Shown here: one piece after another, positions 33,997 to 43,174 of the stretch
Position numbering within the stretch: the first letter of the stretch is position 1
How the letters are laid out: each line of letters opens with the position of its first letter
NCBI RefSeq assembly: GCF_001431405.1
Contig: NZ_LDJL01000001.1
Location: 186,001-250,000 of the forward strand
Source: Pseudoxanthomonas dokdonensis
Lineage (GTDB): Bacteria; Pseudomonadota; Gammaproteobacteria; Xanthomonadales; Xanthomonadaceae
Direction of reading: 5' to 3'
Length of the DNA: 64,000 nt
Program-made: the position numbers and the translations under genes
Notes under the pieces: model-generated
Told to the model about the DNA's origin: nothing
Database searches by the model: none
Seen by the model: only the letters and a program-made list of their open reading frames with translations

Positions 33997-35082
33997 TCAG
34001 AACAACTCGCCCTGCGCCGATGGTGGTCGCGGGGCGATGAAGCGGCTGCAGTCCAACGCCGCATGGCGATGGCGATCGAAGCCCAGGCGCTTGCGGGCCA
34101 GGGCGAAACGATTGGCCAGCAGGTCCGCGTAGACGCCCTCGCCGCGCATGCGCTTGCCGAAGGCCGACTGGTAATCCCTGCCACCACGCAGCTGCTGGAT
34201 GGTACTCATCACGTGCGCGGCGCGCTCGGGCACGTGGGTCTGCAACCAGTCACGGAACAGCGGCGCCACTTCATGCGGCAGGCGCAACAGCACGTAGCCG
34301 GCGCTGCGGGCCCCCGCCTCGCGCGCGGCCTGCAACACCGCTTCCAGCTCGCTGTCGTTGACCCACGGGATCGCCGGCGCGAACATCACTCCCACCGGCA
34401 CCCCGGCCCCGCTCAGGGTTTTCATCGCCCGCAGTCGCGCATGCGGTGCCGAAGCACGCGGTTCCAGCCGTGCCGATAGCCGGTTGTCGAGACTGGTAAT
34501 GGAAAAATACACTTCCACCAGGCCCTGCGCGGCCATCGGTGCAAGATAATCAAGGTCCCGCTCGACCAGCGCGTTCTTGGTAATCAGCGAAAACGGATGG
34601 CGGGTTTCATGCAGCACCTCGATGATGCGGCGGGTCAGCTGCAGCTTGCGTTCGCTCGGCTGGTAGGCATCGGTGTTGATCCCCAGCGCGATCGGCGAAG
34701 GCTGGTAGCCGCGCCGCGACAGTTCCCTGCGCAGCAGTTCCGGCGCATTGGTCTTGGCAAAGATACGGGTTTCGAAATCCAGGCCCGGGGAGAGATCCAG
34801 ATAGGCGTGCGATGGTCGCGCGAAGCAATAGCTGCAGCCGTGCTCGCAGCCGCGGTACGGATTGATTGACTGTGAAAATCCGACATCCGGCGACTGGTTG
34901 CGGGTGATGATGCTGCGCGCGTTTTCCTCGCGCAGCTGGGTGCGGGCGGCGGAATCCACCTCGCCTTCGCTGTCCGGCTGGTGCCAGCCATCGTCGATGG
35001 CGTCGGCCTGGGTCACGGCGAAGCGGCCGGCCAGATTGCCGGTGGCGCCACGCCCTTTGATCCACTTGCCCATGGCATCCAT
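33997..35082 (-). CDS. PA0069-type radical SAM protein
   Basis: Product of 361 residues from ATG 35082 (GGGG 8-11 bases upstream); ATG 35073 (MGKW) is an alternative. The iron-sulfur cluster motif CxxxCxxC is Cys79, Cys83 and Cys86 in YRGCEHGCSYCFARPSH, resembling spore photoproduct lyase-like radical SAM proteins. Conserved blocks such as IALGINTDAYQPSERKLQLTRRI and GVMFAPAIPWVNDSELEAVLQAA identify the PA0069 family, which has no proven reaction. It diverges from the cardiolipin synthase gene with 49 bases between the starts and converges on the small secreted protein gene. Confidence 0.92.
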   Translation of the reverse strand: MDAMGKWIKGRGATGNLAGRFAVTQADAIDDGWHQPDSEGEVDSAARTQLREENARSIITRNQSPDVGFSQSINPYRGCEHGCSYCFARPSHAYLDLSPGLDFETRIFAKTNAPELLRRELSRRGYQPSPIALGINTDAYQPSERKLQLTRRIIEVLHETRHPFSLITKNALVERDLDYLAPMAAQGLVEVYFSITSLDNRLSARLEPRASAPHARLRAMKTLSGAGVPVGVMFAPAIPWVNDSELEAVLQAAREAGARSAGYVLLRLPHEVAPLFRDWLQTHVPERAAHVMSTIQQLRGGRDYQSAFGKRMRGEGVYADLLANRFALARKRLGFDRHRHAALDCSRFIAPRPPSAQGELF

Positions 35083-35131
35083 GCTAGCGCCCCACTGTCT
35101 CATTGGTGGCGACACCGCATAGAATCGGTTC

Positions 35132-36583
35132 ATGGAAATCATTGCCGACCTGTGGGACGCCTTCTGGGCGATCCCGCACATAAAAGCGTGGCTGACAGCG
35201 GCCTGGCTGCTCTACATCATTCCGCTGTGTGCATGGATCATGCTGCAGAAGCGCGAGCCGGTGGCCACCCTCAGCTGGCTGATGTCGCTGGCGATGCTGC
35301 CTTACCTCGGCTACCTGATCTATTTCCTGTTCGGACCGCAACGCATCAAACGGCGGACCCTGCAGCGACATCGCGCACGCCGCGGCCTGGATGCCGACGA
35401 CATGTTGCATCGCCGCGGCAGTTCGGCGACCGAACTGGCGACGCTGGCCCAGGCCACCAGTGGCCAGCCGCCGTCGAGCGCCACCGCCATGCAACTGCTG
35501 GTCGATGGCGCCGAGACCTATCGCGCCATCCTCGAGGCAGTCGCACAGGCACGCGACCACATCCATCTGGAGTACTACATCTTCACCGCCGACACGACCG
35601 GTACCCGTCTGCGTGACGCGCTGGCGGAACGGGCCGCGGCCGGGGTCAAGGTGCGCCTGCTGCTGGATGCGGTCGGTTGCACCGGTCTGCGCCGCCACTT
35701 CCTGCAGCCATTGGTGGATGCCGGCGGCCAGTTCTGCTGGTTCCACCCTACCCGCTTCAAGCTGTTCACCCGCCCCTGGCTGAACCTGCGCACCCACCGC
35801 AAGATCATCGTCATCGACGGCCAAGTCGCGTTTACCGGCGGCATCAACATCACCGACGAGGAAGACGAGTCGCTGCGCGATGACGCCTACCGGGATCTGC
35901 ACATGCAGTTGCACGGTCCGGTGGTGGCCTGCCTGCAGCAGGTATTCGTCGAGGACTGGGTATACGCCAGTGGCCATGGCCGCGCCGATTTCGAAGGCAC
36001 CACCTTGTGGCCCGAGGCCACCGAGGCCGAGCAGGGCGGCATATCGGCGCAGGTGCTGACCTCCGGCCCCGATACGCCATGGGAGCCGATCCATCGCATG
36101 CACGTGGCCGCGATCCACGAGGCCACCCGCCGGGTCTGGCTGGTGACGCCCTACTTCGTACCCGGCGAAGCGGCGCGGATGGCACTGACCTCGGCCGCAC
36201 TGGGTGGCGTCGACGTGCGCCTGCTGGTGCCCAAGCTCAGTGATTCACGGTTGGTGACGTATGCGGCCCGCTCCTACTTCGACGAGCTGCTGGCGGCCGG
36301 CGTCAAGGTCTACGAATACGGCCCACGCCTGATGCACAGCAAGGCGATGCTGTGCGATGACGATGTCAGTCTGCTCGGCAGCGCCAATTTCGACCACCGC
36401 AGCTTCCGCCTCAACTTCGAGGTCTGCGTGCTGTTCCGCGACAACGGCGTGAGTAGCGTGCTGGGCGACTGGATGCGGGGCGAGTTCGAGCGCGCGCAGC
36501 CGGTACAGAACCTCCGCGAACGTTCGCTCTGGCGGCACCGGCTACCCGAGGCGATGGCCCGCCTGATGTCGCCATTGCTGTGA
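35132..36583 (+). CDS. cls: Cardiolipin synthase (phospholipase D family)
   Basis: Product of 483 residues. Two N-terminal membrane helices (LLYIIPLCAWIML and LSWLMSLAMLPYLGYLIYFLF) anchor it in the inner membrane. Two HKD motifs follow: HRKIIVID with FTGGINI, and HSKAMLCDDDVSLLGSANFDHRS. These are the active-site halves of cardiolipin synthases, which join two phosphatidylglycerol molecules, or phosphatidylglycerol with phosphatidylethanolamine. Length and domain order match ClsA-type enzymes. A small membrane-protein gene follows after 69 bases. Confidence 0.95.
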   Translation: MEIIADLWDAFWAIPHIKAWLTAAWLLYIIPLCAWIMLQKREPVATLSWLMSLAMLPYLGYLIYFLFGPQRIKRRTLQRHRARRGLDADDMLHRRGSSATELATLAQATSGQPPSSATAMQLLVDGAETYRAILEAVAQARDHIHLEYYIFTADTTGTRLRDALAERAAAGVKVRLLLDAVGCTGLRRHFLQPLVDAGGQFCWFHPTRFKLFTRPWLNLRTHRKIIVIDGQVAFTGGINITDEEDESLRDDAYRDLHMQLHGPVVACLQQVFVEDWVYASGHGRADFEGTTLWPEATEAEQGGISAQVLTSGPDTPWEPIHRMHVAAIHEATRRVWLVTPYFVPGEAARMALTSAALGGVDVRLLVPKLSDSRLVTYAARSYFDELLAAGVKVYEYGPRLMHSKAMLCDDDVSLLGSANFDHRSFRLNFEVCVLFRDNGVSSVLGDWMRGEFERAQPVQNLRERSLWRHRLPEAMARLMSPLL

Positions 36584-36652
36584 TCGCGGCTGCAGTCCGG
36601 CGACGCCCGAAGCGGGTACACTTTTGCCATCATCGGGGCGGGAGGACGGACA

Positions 36653-36910
36653 ATGCATTGGCTTTTCCTGGTTTTTTCCATCGGTTTGCTGGCGGTCGCC
36701 ATCCGCACCACCTCGGTGGCATTGATGGCGGTCTGCCTGCTCGGTTCGCTGGGCCTGCTGATCGCCTGGGTCATGGGCTGGTACAGCGCCCGCGTCGGCG
36801 AGCGCGGCGATACCGCGCAGTTGATTGACCCGGTCGAGCTGCACCGGCTGCGCGAACTGGCCCAGGCGCGTAAACAGGCCTCCTCTTCCGGCGAGCCGCC
36901 GCCGCTCTGA
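36653..36910 (+). CDS. Small membrane protein, unknown function
   Basis: Product of 85 residues with two hydrophobic helices (LFLVFSIGLLAVAI and ALMAVCLLGSLGLLIAWVMGW) and a hydrophilic tail with many Arg, Glu and Gln. GGGAGG lies about 10 bases upstream of the ATG. It is placed between cls and pdxJ in the same direction with short gaps (69 and 15 bases), so it is probably cotranscribed. No family recognised; coding likelihood rests on the helix pattern, ribosome binding site and context. Confidence 0.75.
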   Translation: MHWLFLVFSIGLLAVAIRTTSVALMAVCLLGSLGLLIAWVMGWYSARVGERGDTAQLIDPVELHRLRELAQARKQASSSGEPPPL

Positions 36911-36925
36911 CTACCCGACTTCGCA

Positions 36926-37678
36926 ATGACTCTGCTTAGTGTCAACGTCAACAAGATTGCAGTGCTGCGCAACTCACGTGGTGGCGCGCTGCCGGATGTG
37001 CTGCATGCTGCCAGAACCTGTCTGGACGCCGGTGCCCACGGCATCACCGTGCATCCGCGGCCTGACCAGCGGCATATCCGCCCGGACGACGTACTGGCTC
37101 TGGGCGAGCTGACCCGCCAGCGCGGCGTCGAGTTGAACGTCGAAGGCAATCCCTTTGCCCCGTCACGCGGCGATTATCCGGGCCTGCTGGCGCTGTGCCG
37201 CGCGGTCCGGCCGGCACAGGTCACCCTGGTCCCCGACAGTGACGGCCAGATTACCTCGGACCATGGTTTTGACTTCGAGGGCGACAACCATGAGCTGGCG
37301 GGGTGGATTGCCCAGTTCAAGGCGTTGGACTGCCGGGTCAGCCTGTTCGTCGATGCCGGCGTAACTCGGCTGCAGGAGGCATCGGCTCTGGGCGCCGACC
37401 GCATCGAGTTGTACACCGGTCCGTTTGCCGACGCCCATGCCACTGGCGAGGCCAGCGCATCCCTGCTTGCCTGTGCCGGCACCGCGCGCCAGGCCCAGGC
37501 ACTGGGATTGGGGGTCAATGCCGGCCACGACCTGAGCCAGGCCAACCTCGCTGATTTTCTGCGCGGAACACCCGATGTGCTGGAAGTGTCGATCGGCCAC
37601 GCGCTCATCAGCGAAGCCATCTACGACGGCCTGGCCACCACCGTCGGTCGCTATCTGGATATCGTGCGGGCCGCTTGA
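36926..37678 (+). CDS. pdxJ: Pyridoxine 5'-phosphate synthase PdxJ
   Basis: Product of 250 residues with the PdxJ pattern: [16 protein letters not shown] at the start, [37 protein letters not shown] and the phosphate-binding [15 protein letters not shown]. It condenses 1-deoxyxylulose 5-phosphate with 1-amino-acetone 3-phosphate to pyridoxine 5'-phosphate, the last step of de novo vitamin B6 synthesis. It converges on the third exbD gene, as in xanthomonads where pdxJ lies beside the tonB cluster. About 150 bases separate the stops; no clear terminator is seen there. Confidence 0.96.
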   Translation: MTLLSVNVNKIAVLRNSRGGALPDVLHAARTCLDAGAHGITVHPRPDQRHIRPDDVLALGELTRQRGVELNVEGNPFAPSRGDYPGLLALCRAVRPAQVTLVPDSDGQITSDHGFDFEGDNHELAGWIAQFKALDCRVSLFVDAGVTRLQEASALGADRIELYTGPFADAHATGEASASLLACAGTARQAQALGLGVNAGHDLSQANLADFLRGTPDVLEVSIGHALISEAIYDGLATTVGRYLDIVRAA

Positions 37679-37831
37679 CCAGCTCGGGTCGGCTGGCCGG
37701 CCAAGCCGTCAGCCGCCCGCTGAAGCTGTGAGCAGTCCCGGCCCAGGGTCCGTTGCCAGAAGCTAAGGCCTGCCGTCCTGCCACGAATGCGCAGTCGCCG
37801 CCTGCGGCAGGTGTTGGCTGTCCCACGCCGG

Positions 37832-38230
37832 CTAGTCGGCACTCATGCTGATTTGCTGCAGACCAGCGCGCCGGGCAATCGCAATCGCATCCACCAGTTG
37901 CTGGTAGTCCGCTTGTCCGGCGGCACTCAACCGCAACTGTACGGCAGGCGATTGCATGCGCGCCCGGCTCAGTTGTTGTTGCAGCTGGCGGCCGGAAACC
38001 GGATTGCCTTCGAGTTGGTAACTGTCACTGCCAACGACGCGAAGCCGCAGCTGCGTCGGCGTATCGGGGTTATGGCGCAAGGCCTGCTGGGGCAGCTGGA
38101 CCTCGAGCGGCCGTGACAACATCGGTGCGGTCACCATGAAGATGACCAGCAATACCAGCATCACGTCGACCAGCGGGGTGATGTTGATCTGCGACTGGGG
38201 CGCAGCGGACGAAGCAACGGAGAACGCCAT
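37832..38230 (-). CDS. ExbD/TolR family protein, third copy
   Basis: Product of 132 residues with the family N-terminus: a short cytoplasmic tail, then [22 protein letters not shown] including the Asp essential for proton use. The periplasmic part is shorter and more divergent than in the two upstream ExbD proteins. The gene is separated from them by a Rho-independent terminator (38332-38361) and 168 bases, so it probably has its own regulation. It should work with the ExbB of this cluster or a distant homologue. Gene symbol left empty as its relation to ExbD1/ExbD2 is unresolved. Confidence 0.9.
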   Translation of the reverse strand: MAFSVASSAAPQSQINITPLVDVMLVLLVIFMVTAPMLSRPLEVQLPQQALRHNPDTPTQLRLRVVGSDSYQLEGNPVSGRQLQQQLSRARMQSPAVQLRLSAAGQADYQQLVDAIAIARRAGLQQISMSAD

Positions 38231-38331
38231 GGCACACCTCCTGATGGTTTCGACGATGTTGTGTGGCCAAGTTACGCCTGTGGGTGGCTGGCGGCAATAC
38301 CCGCTCCAGCCGTGCCGACAGCGGCCAGGGC

Positions 38332-38361
38332 AAAAAAAACGCCACCCGGAGGTGGCGTTTT
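38332..38361 (-). terminator. Rho-independent terminator after exbD2
   Basis: On the minus strand a 9-bp stem (ACGCCACCT / GGTGGCGT type, short GC-rich loop) is followed by eight T. It lies 37 bases after the stop of exbD2 and separates the tonB-exbB-exbD1-exbD2 unit from the third exbD. The plus-strand side also has four T, so it may act weakly for pdxJ read-through. Confidence 0.9.
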
Positions 38362-38398
38362 CAATTCGCGGATTGAAGGCCCGCGCGGACGCGGCGAT

Positions 38399-38809
38399 CT
38401 ACTGCACGAATCCGATTTTCAACATCTGCGCGTTCTTGGCCGCGGCCAAAACCTTGGCCATGACCTGGTACTGGGCATCGTCATTGGCGTCGATGCGCAA
38501 CTCGGGCTGGTTGCCCGGATCACGCTGCACCTCTTCCACCATCCGCGGCTGCAGGTCGCGGACGTTGATAGGACTGTTGTTCCAGTACACAGAACCATCC
38601 GCATCGATACGCAGATCGATCGGCGGCGGCGGCTCGCGCAACTGCGGCGGCGGGTTGATGACCCGCTGCGGCAGCGCCACGTCGATCGGATAGGTCATGA
38701 TCGGCGCGGTCACGATGAAGATGATCAGCAACACCAGCATCACGTCGACCAGCGGCGTCACGTTGATGTCGGCCATGGGGCCCTTGCTTCCACCACTACT
38801 GAATGCCAT
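38399..38809 (-). CDS. exbD2: ExbD family biopolymer transport protein, second copy
   Basis: Product of 136 residues. The cytoplasmic N-terminus with [29 protein letters not shown] contains the membrane helix and the conserved Asp. The periplasmic domain is typical in length. The start lies 3 bases after the stop of exbD1, so translation is likely coupled. In Xanthomonas campestris the equivalent gene in the tonB-exbB-exbD1-exbD2 cluster is reported as dispensable for iron uptake but important for plant interactions; that role is not transferable without test. Confidence 0.94.
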   Translation of the reverse strand: MAFSSGGSKGPMADINVTPLVDVMLVLLIIFIVTAPIMTYPIDVALPQRVINPPPQLREPPPPIDLRIDADGSVYWNNSPINVRDLQPRMVEEVQRDPGNQPELRIDANDDAQYQVMAKVLAAAKNAQMLKIGFVQ

Positions 38810-38812
38810 GGC

Positions 38813-39241
38813 TCAGCCCCCCTTGTCTTTGGTTGCGACGTAGCCGATATCCAGCATGCCCTGGCCTTGGGCAAGTTTGGTCACTTCATTGATCGTGCGC
38901 ATCTTGGTGGTCTTGTCACCGCGCAGGTTCAACTTCGGCTGGGGCTGCAACTGCGCCGAGGTCGACAGACGCGATTCCAGGACTTCCTTGCTCACCGCTT
39001 CATCACCCCAGTACAGCGAGCCATCTTCCTTGACGGAGATGGTGATCGGCGGCACCGGGGGCGCCTTCTTGTCTTCCTCGCTCTGCACGAGATTGGCCTC
39101 GGGCAGTTCGATTTTGACTTTGTGCGACATCAGCGGTGCGGTGATGATGAAGATGATCAGCAGCACCAACATCACGTCCACGAGGGGCGTGACGTTGATT
39201 TCGGCCATCGGGCCGCTGCTATTACCACTACTGAAAGCCAT
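38813..39241 (-). CDS. exbD1: ExbD family biopolymer transport protein, first copy
   Basis: Product of 142 residues. N-terminus [37 protein letters not shown] with the essential membrane Asp, then a periplasmic domain ending DIGYVATKDKGG. With ExbB it forms the proton-driven motor that energises TonB. It is 47 bases downstream of exbB and 3 bases upstream of exbD2. High similarity of the first 35 residues to ExbD2 shows that the two arose by duplication. Confidence 0.95.
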   Translation of the reverse strand: MAFSSGNSSGPMAEINVTPLVDVMLVLLIIFIITAPLMSHKVKIELPEANLVQSEEDKKAPPVPPITISVKEDGSLYWGDEAVSKEVLESRLSTSAQLQPQPKLNLRGDKTTKMRTINEVTKLAQGQGMLDIGYVATKDKGG

Positions 39242-39288
39242 TTGCGGGCTCCGTCAATTCTTGAGTATGACTACCGGGAACCGCCAGC

Positions 39289-40053
39289 TCAGCCTACGCG
39301 TGAGCCGGTGGCGAAGAAGTCATGCAGATCGTGCGCGAAGGTATCGAACTTCGAGATCGTCGAGCTGTTGATCTTGCTGAAGAAGTTGTACGCGAACACC
39401 GCCGGGATGGCCACGAACAGACCGATGGCGGTCATGATCAGGGCTTCACCCACCGGGCCGGCGACGGCGTCGATGGAGGCCTGGCCGGTAGCACCGATCT
39501 TGATCAGCGCGCCGTAGATGCCCCACACGGTACCCAGCAGACCCACGAACGGCGCGGTTGCACCGACGGTGGCGAGCAGGGTCATGCCGGTCTGCAGCTT
39601 GGCGCTTTCGCGGGTCACGGCCTGACGCAGGGCGCGATCAACGAATTCCGAGCGGCTCAGGTTTTCACCCAGGCTGCTGCCATCACCGGCACCAGCGCGC
39701 TGGTGGTGGGCGGCGGCCTGCGCTGCGTCCAGGGCGATCTTTGAGAAGGGTTCGCTCTTGGGCTGTTCTTCCATCAGGCGGATGGCGTCCTGCGCGTTCG
39801 GGGTTTCCCAGAAAGCGGAGGTGACGCGCTCGGCCTGGCCCTTGAGGCGGGCATTCTTGATGGCGTTGATGACGGTCCAGTACCAGGACATGGCGGACAT
39901 GAGCACCAGCGTGGCCAACACCACCCAGGAAACGACGAAGCTACCCGGCTGGGTGGTCATTTCATGGATCAAGTGCTCGAAGCCCATCTGCTGAAGGGCA
40001 TTAGCGGCGTTGTTGCCCCCCGCTGCGGCGGCGATGAGAGTTTCCTGCAGCAT
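39289..40053 (-). CDS. exbB: ExbB, TonB-system proton channel
   Basis: Product of 254 residues. Three membrane helices are evident: one near residue 40 (VVSWVVLATLVLMSAMSWYW) and two in the MotA/TolQ/ExbB domain (TGMTLLATVGATAPFVGLLGTVWGIYGAL and GPVGEALIMTAIGLFVAIPAVFAYNFF). ExbB pentamers with ExbD form the inner-membrane stator that uses the proton gradient to drive TonB. The gene lies between tonB (88 bases upstream) and exbD1. Confidence 0.96.
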   Translation of the reverse strand: MLQETLIAAAAGGNNAANALQQMGFEHLIHEMTTQPGSFVVSWVVLATLVLMSAMSWYWTVINAIKNARLKGQAERVTSAFWETPNAQDAIRLMEEQPKSEPFSKIALDAAQAAAHHQRAGAGDGSSLGENLSRSEFVDRALRQAVTRESAKLQTGMTLLATVGATAPFVGLLGTVWGIYGALIKIGATGQASIDAVAGPVGEALIMTAIGLFVAIPAVFAYNFFSKINSSTISKFDTFAHDLHDFFATGSRVG

Positions 40054-40141
40054 GACGCTTACCTTTATTGAATGTTGATTGAGAGTAGAACGGATTACTT
40101 AGAGATAAAACCAGACGTGTGCAACGTGGGTTGCGTTTGGA

Positions 40142-40816
40142 TCAGCCACCCATGCTGAAGTCCACCGGTACGCGTACGCGACCTGCAGCCTTCTGCCCGT
40201 TGACAACGGATGGGTTGAAGCGCCATTTCTTCGCAGCCGCCATGGCAGCGCGATCAAGATCGCGGTTGCGGCTGGATTTCTCGACCGACACATTGGTCAC
40301 ATTACCGTTTGCGTCAACGTCGATGATCAGGATGACCTGGCCTTCGATACCAGCGCGCGCGGCGGCGGGCGGGTACTTCGGCGGGTTCATGTTCTTGGAG
40401 GAAATGTCCACGCTGGCGCCGATGTCGGCGACCGGGGCCGGCGGCGCGGGCGGGGCCGGCGGCTGGTAGACGTCGGTCGGACGCGGCTCGGCGACTTCAA
40501 CCGGCGGTGCTTCCGGCGGCGGCGGCAGCGGGGTCGGCTTCGGCGGCGCCAGGTTCTTGACCGGCGGCGGCGGCGTTTCCTGCTTCGGCGGCGGCGGCGG
40601 CGGCGGTGGCGGCGGCGGTGGCGCATCCACGATCACGACCGAAGTACGCTGCACTTCTTCTTTTTCTGCGGGCGGAGCAACCGCCGGAATCAGCAAAGCC
40701 AGCAACGCAGCCACGTGCAACGCGATTACGAAGGCGATACCGATGATACGGGCCCAGTTGAGGCCTGTTTCCTCTTCCTGTTCCCGATACCTATTAATGA
40801 CCAGTTGTTCAGCCAT
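40142..40816 (-). CDS. tonB: TonB energy transducer
   Basis: Product of 224 residues. A single N-terminal membrane helix (RIIGIAFVIALHVAALLALLIPAV, around residues 24-47, with the conserved His) is followed by a long Pro-rich periplasmic spacer, including a run of eleven Pro. The C-terminal TonB domain then follows (MNPPKYPPAAARAGIEGQVILIIDVDANGNV and KWRFNPSVVNGQKAAGRVRVPVDF). It links the ExbB/ExbD motor to outer-membrane receptors for siderophores, vitamin B12 and sugars. First gene of the cluster; the 153-base upstream gap should carry a promoter, probably Fur-controlled, but I see no clear Fur box. Confidence 0.96.
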   Translation of the reverse strand: MAEQLVINRYREQEEETGLNWARIIGIAFVIALHVAALLALLIPAVAPPAEKEEVQRTSVVIVDAPPPPPPPPPPPPKQETPPPPVKNLAPPKPTPLPPPPEAPPVEVAEPRPTDVYQPPAPPAPPAPVADIGASVDISSKNMNPPKYPPAAARAGIEGQVILIIDVDANGNVTNVSVEKSSRNRDLDRAAMAAAKKWRFNPSVVNGQKAAGRVRVPVDFSMGG

Positions 40817-40969
40817 GCGCCAATTAACTCTTTGAGGACCGTGTGCCGAAGCCGCACGTTGTTATGGGGCCACCCGGCGTTTCACCGAGGGGAACTCCCA
40901 GCTTATACCATTTTCGCAGGCCAATACCATTGTTTTGACTGGGTTTTGGCCTGTTTGCTGGCGATTGTC

Positions 40970-42160
40970 TTACGGCAACGCCAGGATTTTCTTGGCGTCG
41001 GCAGGGTTCTTTAGACCTTTGTCCAATGCCGACTGGGCGGCCTGCTTGGCTTCGGGAATCCGGTCTTCCTGCCACAGCACGCGCGCCAGGTTGAGGTAGG
41101 TCTCGCCGTTTTCGGAAAGCGGGGCGGCCTTTTTCCAGGCGTCGATGGCCTGCGGGATCTGTTCGGAGTAGTAATACGACTGGGCCAGCGCCAGATTGGT
41201 CTGGTAGTCGTCTTTCAGCACGCCCTTCTGCAGGCCTTCGTTGATGACGTCGATGACCTGCTTTTCCTTGCCGTCCATGTTGGCGTAGGTGGTGTACAGC
41301 TGGCGATACTCACGCTCATCGGTCATCTGCCCGGACGCACGCAGTTTTTCCAGGGTGGCAGCGGCCTTGTCGACCTGATCGGCCTGCAGGTAGACCGAGG
41401 CCAGATTCATCTGCACTTTCTTGTCGTTCGGGTTCTTGGCCGCCATCTGTTCGGCCAGGGTAATCGCCTGCTGGCTCTGGCCGGCTTCGGCGTACGAGGC
41501 CATCAGCAGCTGGACCCAGCTGTCCTTGGGTTCGGGCGAGGCGTCGACGGCCTGCTTCAGCACCGGAATGGCGTCGCTGTAGCGCTCCATGTTGTAGAGC
41601 AGCTGGCCCTTGACCACCAGCTCGTCGGGGTTCTGCGACTTGGTTTCGTTGAAGAACCGGTCCAGCGTGGCCAGCGATTTTTCGTTCTCGTCGTCCTGCA
41701 GCTGCAACTGCGCCAGGAAGAACATCGACTGATAGTGGCCGTTGTTGTCCAGGCCGTTGAACTCCAGCACCTGGCCCAGGTAGGTCTTGGCCTTGGCGCT
41801 GTCGTCCTTGCCATAGGCCAGCTGCGCGCCAATCTGCGCGGCCACCGACTTGTCGTATTCGTTGGCCTTGGGGTCGGCGATGATCTCGTCCACCAGGGCC
41901 AGGCTCTGATCTTCCTTGCCTTCTTCCTGGTAATCAGAGAACAGCTTGTTCAGCTGCTTCTGCATCTTGGTCGAGGCCTTGACCTTGGGCTCCTCGCGGG
42001 TCGCCTGCGGGTACTTGACCTCTTCCTTCTGCGACTTCTTGCTCTGGCGCTCGGCACGCTGGCCGACACCGGCCGCGGCAGCTGTAGCGACGACGCCCGC
42101 ACCCAGTGCAACCGTGATGGCCAGGGAGAGCAGGGCATGTTTGGAATTGCGATACAGCAT
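40970..42160 (-). CDS. Exported TPR-repeat protein
   Basis: Product of 396 residues. N-terminal signal peptide (MLYRNSKHALLSLAITVALGAG to around Ala29), a charged linker rich in Lys/Glu (residues 33-70), then tetratricopeptide-like helices to the C-terminus, e.g. LDNNGHYQSMFFLAQLQL, LVVKGQLLYNMERYSDAIPVLKQAVDASP and GETYLNLARVLWQEDRIPEAKQAAQSAL. TPR proteins serve as periplasmic scaffolds. It lies upstream of tonB on the same strand, as is typical in xanthomonads, but the 153-base gap leaves room for a separate promoter. Specific partner unknown; a role with the TonB system is possible. Confidence 0.9.
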   Translation of the reverse strand: MLYRNSKHALLSLAITVALGAGVVATAAAAGVGQRAERQSKKSQKEEVKYPQATREEPKVKASTKMQKQLNKLFSDYQEEGKEDQSLALVDEIIADPKANEYDKSVAAQIGAQLAYGKDDSAKAKTYLGQVLEFNGLDNNGHYQSMFFLAQLQLQDDENEKSLATLDRFFNETKSQNPDELVVKGQLLYNMERYSDAIPVLKQAVDASPEPKDSWVQLLMASYAEAGQSQQAITLAEQMAAKNPNDKKVQMNLASVYLQADQVDKAAATLEKLRASGQMTDEREYRQLYTTYANMDGKEKQVIDVINEGLQKGVLKDDYQTNLALAQSYYYSEQIPQAIDAWKKAAPLSENGETYLNLARVLWQEDRIPEAKQAAQSALDKGLKNPADAKKILALP

Positions 42161-42288
42161 GGAGTCACCTCGAAACTTACGGCAGGACAGAGGGCGGGAC
42201 GTCGGATCCTTCCGGGGGCGGCAAAACTAGCAGAGTTTGTGTATTGACGGATACCGTTTTTGATGCTGCATTGCAGCAGATTGCCGCA

Positions 42289-43098
42289 TCAACCGCACTT
42301 GGGAACGTGGCCAGCCTTGCGCGCCGCCTCGTAAGTGGGCACAAGTCCGGGTGAACTTCGCTTAAGTTCGCTGATCCGCGCCTGCGGATCGGGGTGGGTC
42401 GACAACCATTCCGGCGGCCGCGAACTGCTGGCGGCAAGCATGTTCTGCCACAGATCCACCGCCTGGCGCGGGTCGAAGCCGGCATCGGCCATCAAGCGCT
42501 GGCCGACTACGTCCGCTTCGGTTTCCTGGGTCCGTGAGCCGGGCAACAGGAACAGGCCCTGCGCGGTCAGCCCGCCGAGCTGGCCAACCAGGTCAGATCC
42601 GGTCTGGCCGTACTTGGCGCCGGCGACCGCGGCGCCCAGGCCCAGCAATTGCTGGGTGCCGAGCTGGCGGGTGATGCGTTCTTCGTGGTGACGGGCGATG
42701 ACGTGGCCGATCTCGTGGCCGAGGACGGCGGCCAGCTGATCCTGGTTCTTGGCCACGGTGAAGATGCCGGTGTAGACGCCGACCTTGCCGCCGGGCAGGG
42801 CAAAGGCATTGGGCTCGGGATCGACGAATACCTGGGTTTCCCAGCCGATGCTGCGCCAGTCAGGCGGCAACTGCTGGACCAGCGCGTTGACCACGCAGTT
42901 GACGTAGGCGTTCTGTTTGGCGTCCTTGCTGGCAGGCTCCTTGGCCTTGGTCTCGGCAAACGCCTGCGCGCCCAGCTGGTTCAACTCCTGCTGGGAAACG
43001 CCACCGACGATCTGGGTGCGCCCGGTCGGCGAGGTGGTGGTCGCGCAGCCGCTGGCGAAAAACGCGGTGATGGTAGCTGCCAGTATCCAGGACTTCAT
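42289..43098 (-). CDS. M48 family metalloprotease lipoprotein
   Basis: Product of 269 residues. The N-terminus MKSWILAATITAFFASGCATT is a lipoprotein signal with lipobox ASGC (Cys18). The zinc motif HEIGH is in LAAVLGHEIGHVIARHHEER and a third-ligand Glu lies in SRTQETEADVVGQRLM. This is the LoiP/YcaL-type of periplasmic, outer-membrane-attached M48 protease involved in envelope protein quality control. Start and length fit the family. A CPBP protease gene lies upstream after 76 bases. Confidence 0.94.
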   Translation of the reverse strand: MKSWILAATITAFFASGCATTTSPTGRTQIVGGVSQQELNQLGAQAFAETKAKEPASKDAKQNAYVNCVVNALVQQLPPDWRSIGWETQVFVDPEPNAFALPGGKVGVYTGIFTVAKNQDQLAAVLGHEIGHVIARHHEERITRQLGTQQLLGLGAAVAGAKYGQTGSDLVGQLGGLTAQGLFLLPGSRTQETEADVVGQRLMADAGFDPRQAVDLWQNMLAASSSRPPEWLSTHPDPQARISELKRSSPGLVPTYEAARKAGHVPKCG

Positions 43099-43174
43099 GC
43101 AGTGGGTTCCCCTGAAGGTGGCCGTTAGTGTCTGAAATAGGGTCTTAACTTTTCGTCAATCACATTTTCCGGCG

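Noticed and set aside
38261-39517. 418-codon frame on the plus strand across the exbD genes
   Set aside because: Antisense to three recognised ExbD genes, with His/Asp repeats produced by mirrored codons.
40560-40625. Dense GGC repeat resembling a microsatellite
   Set aside because: It is the coding sequence of the Pro-rich spacer of TonB read on the opposite strand, a normal feature of the protein; slippage variation is possible but not shown.
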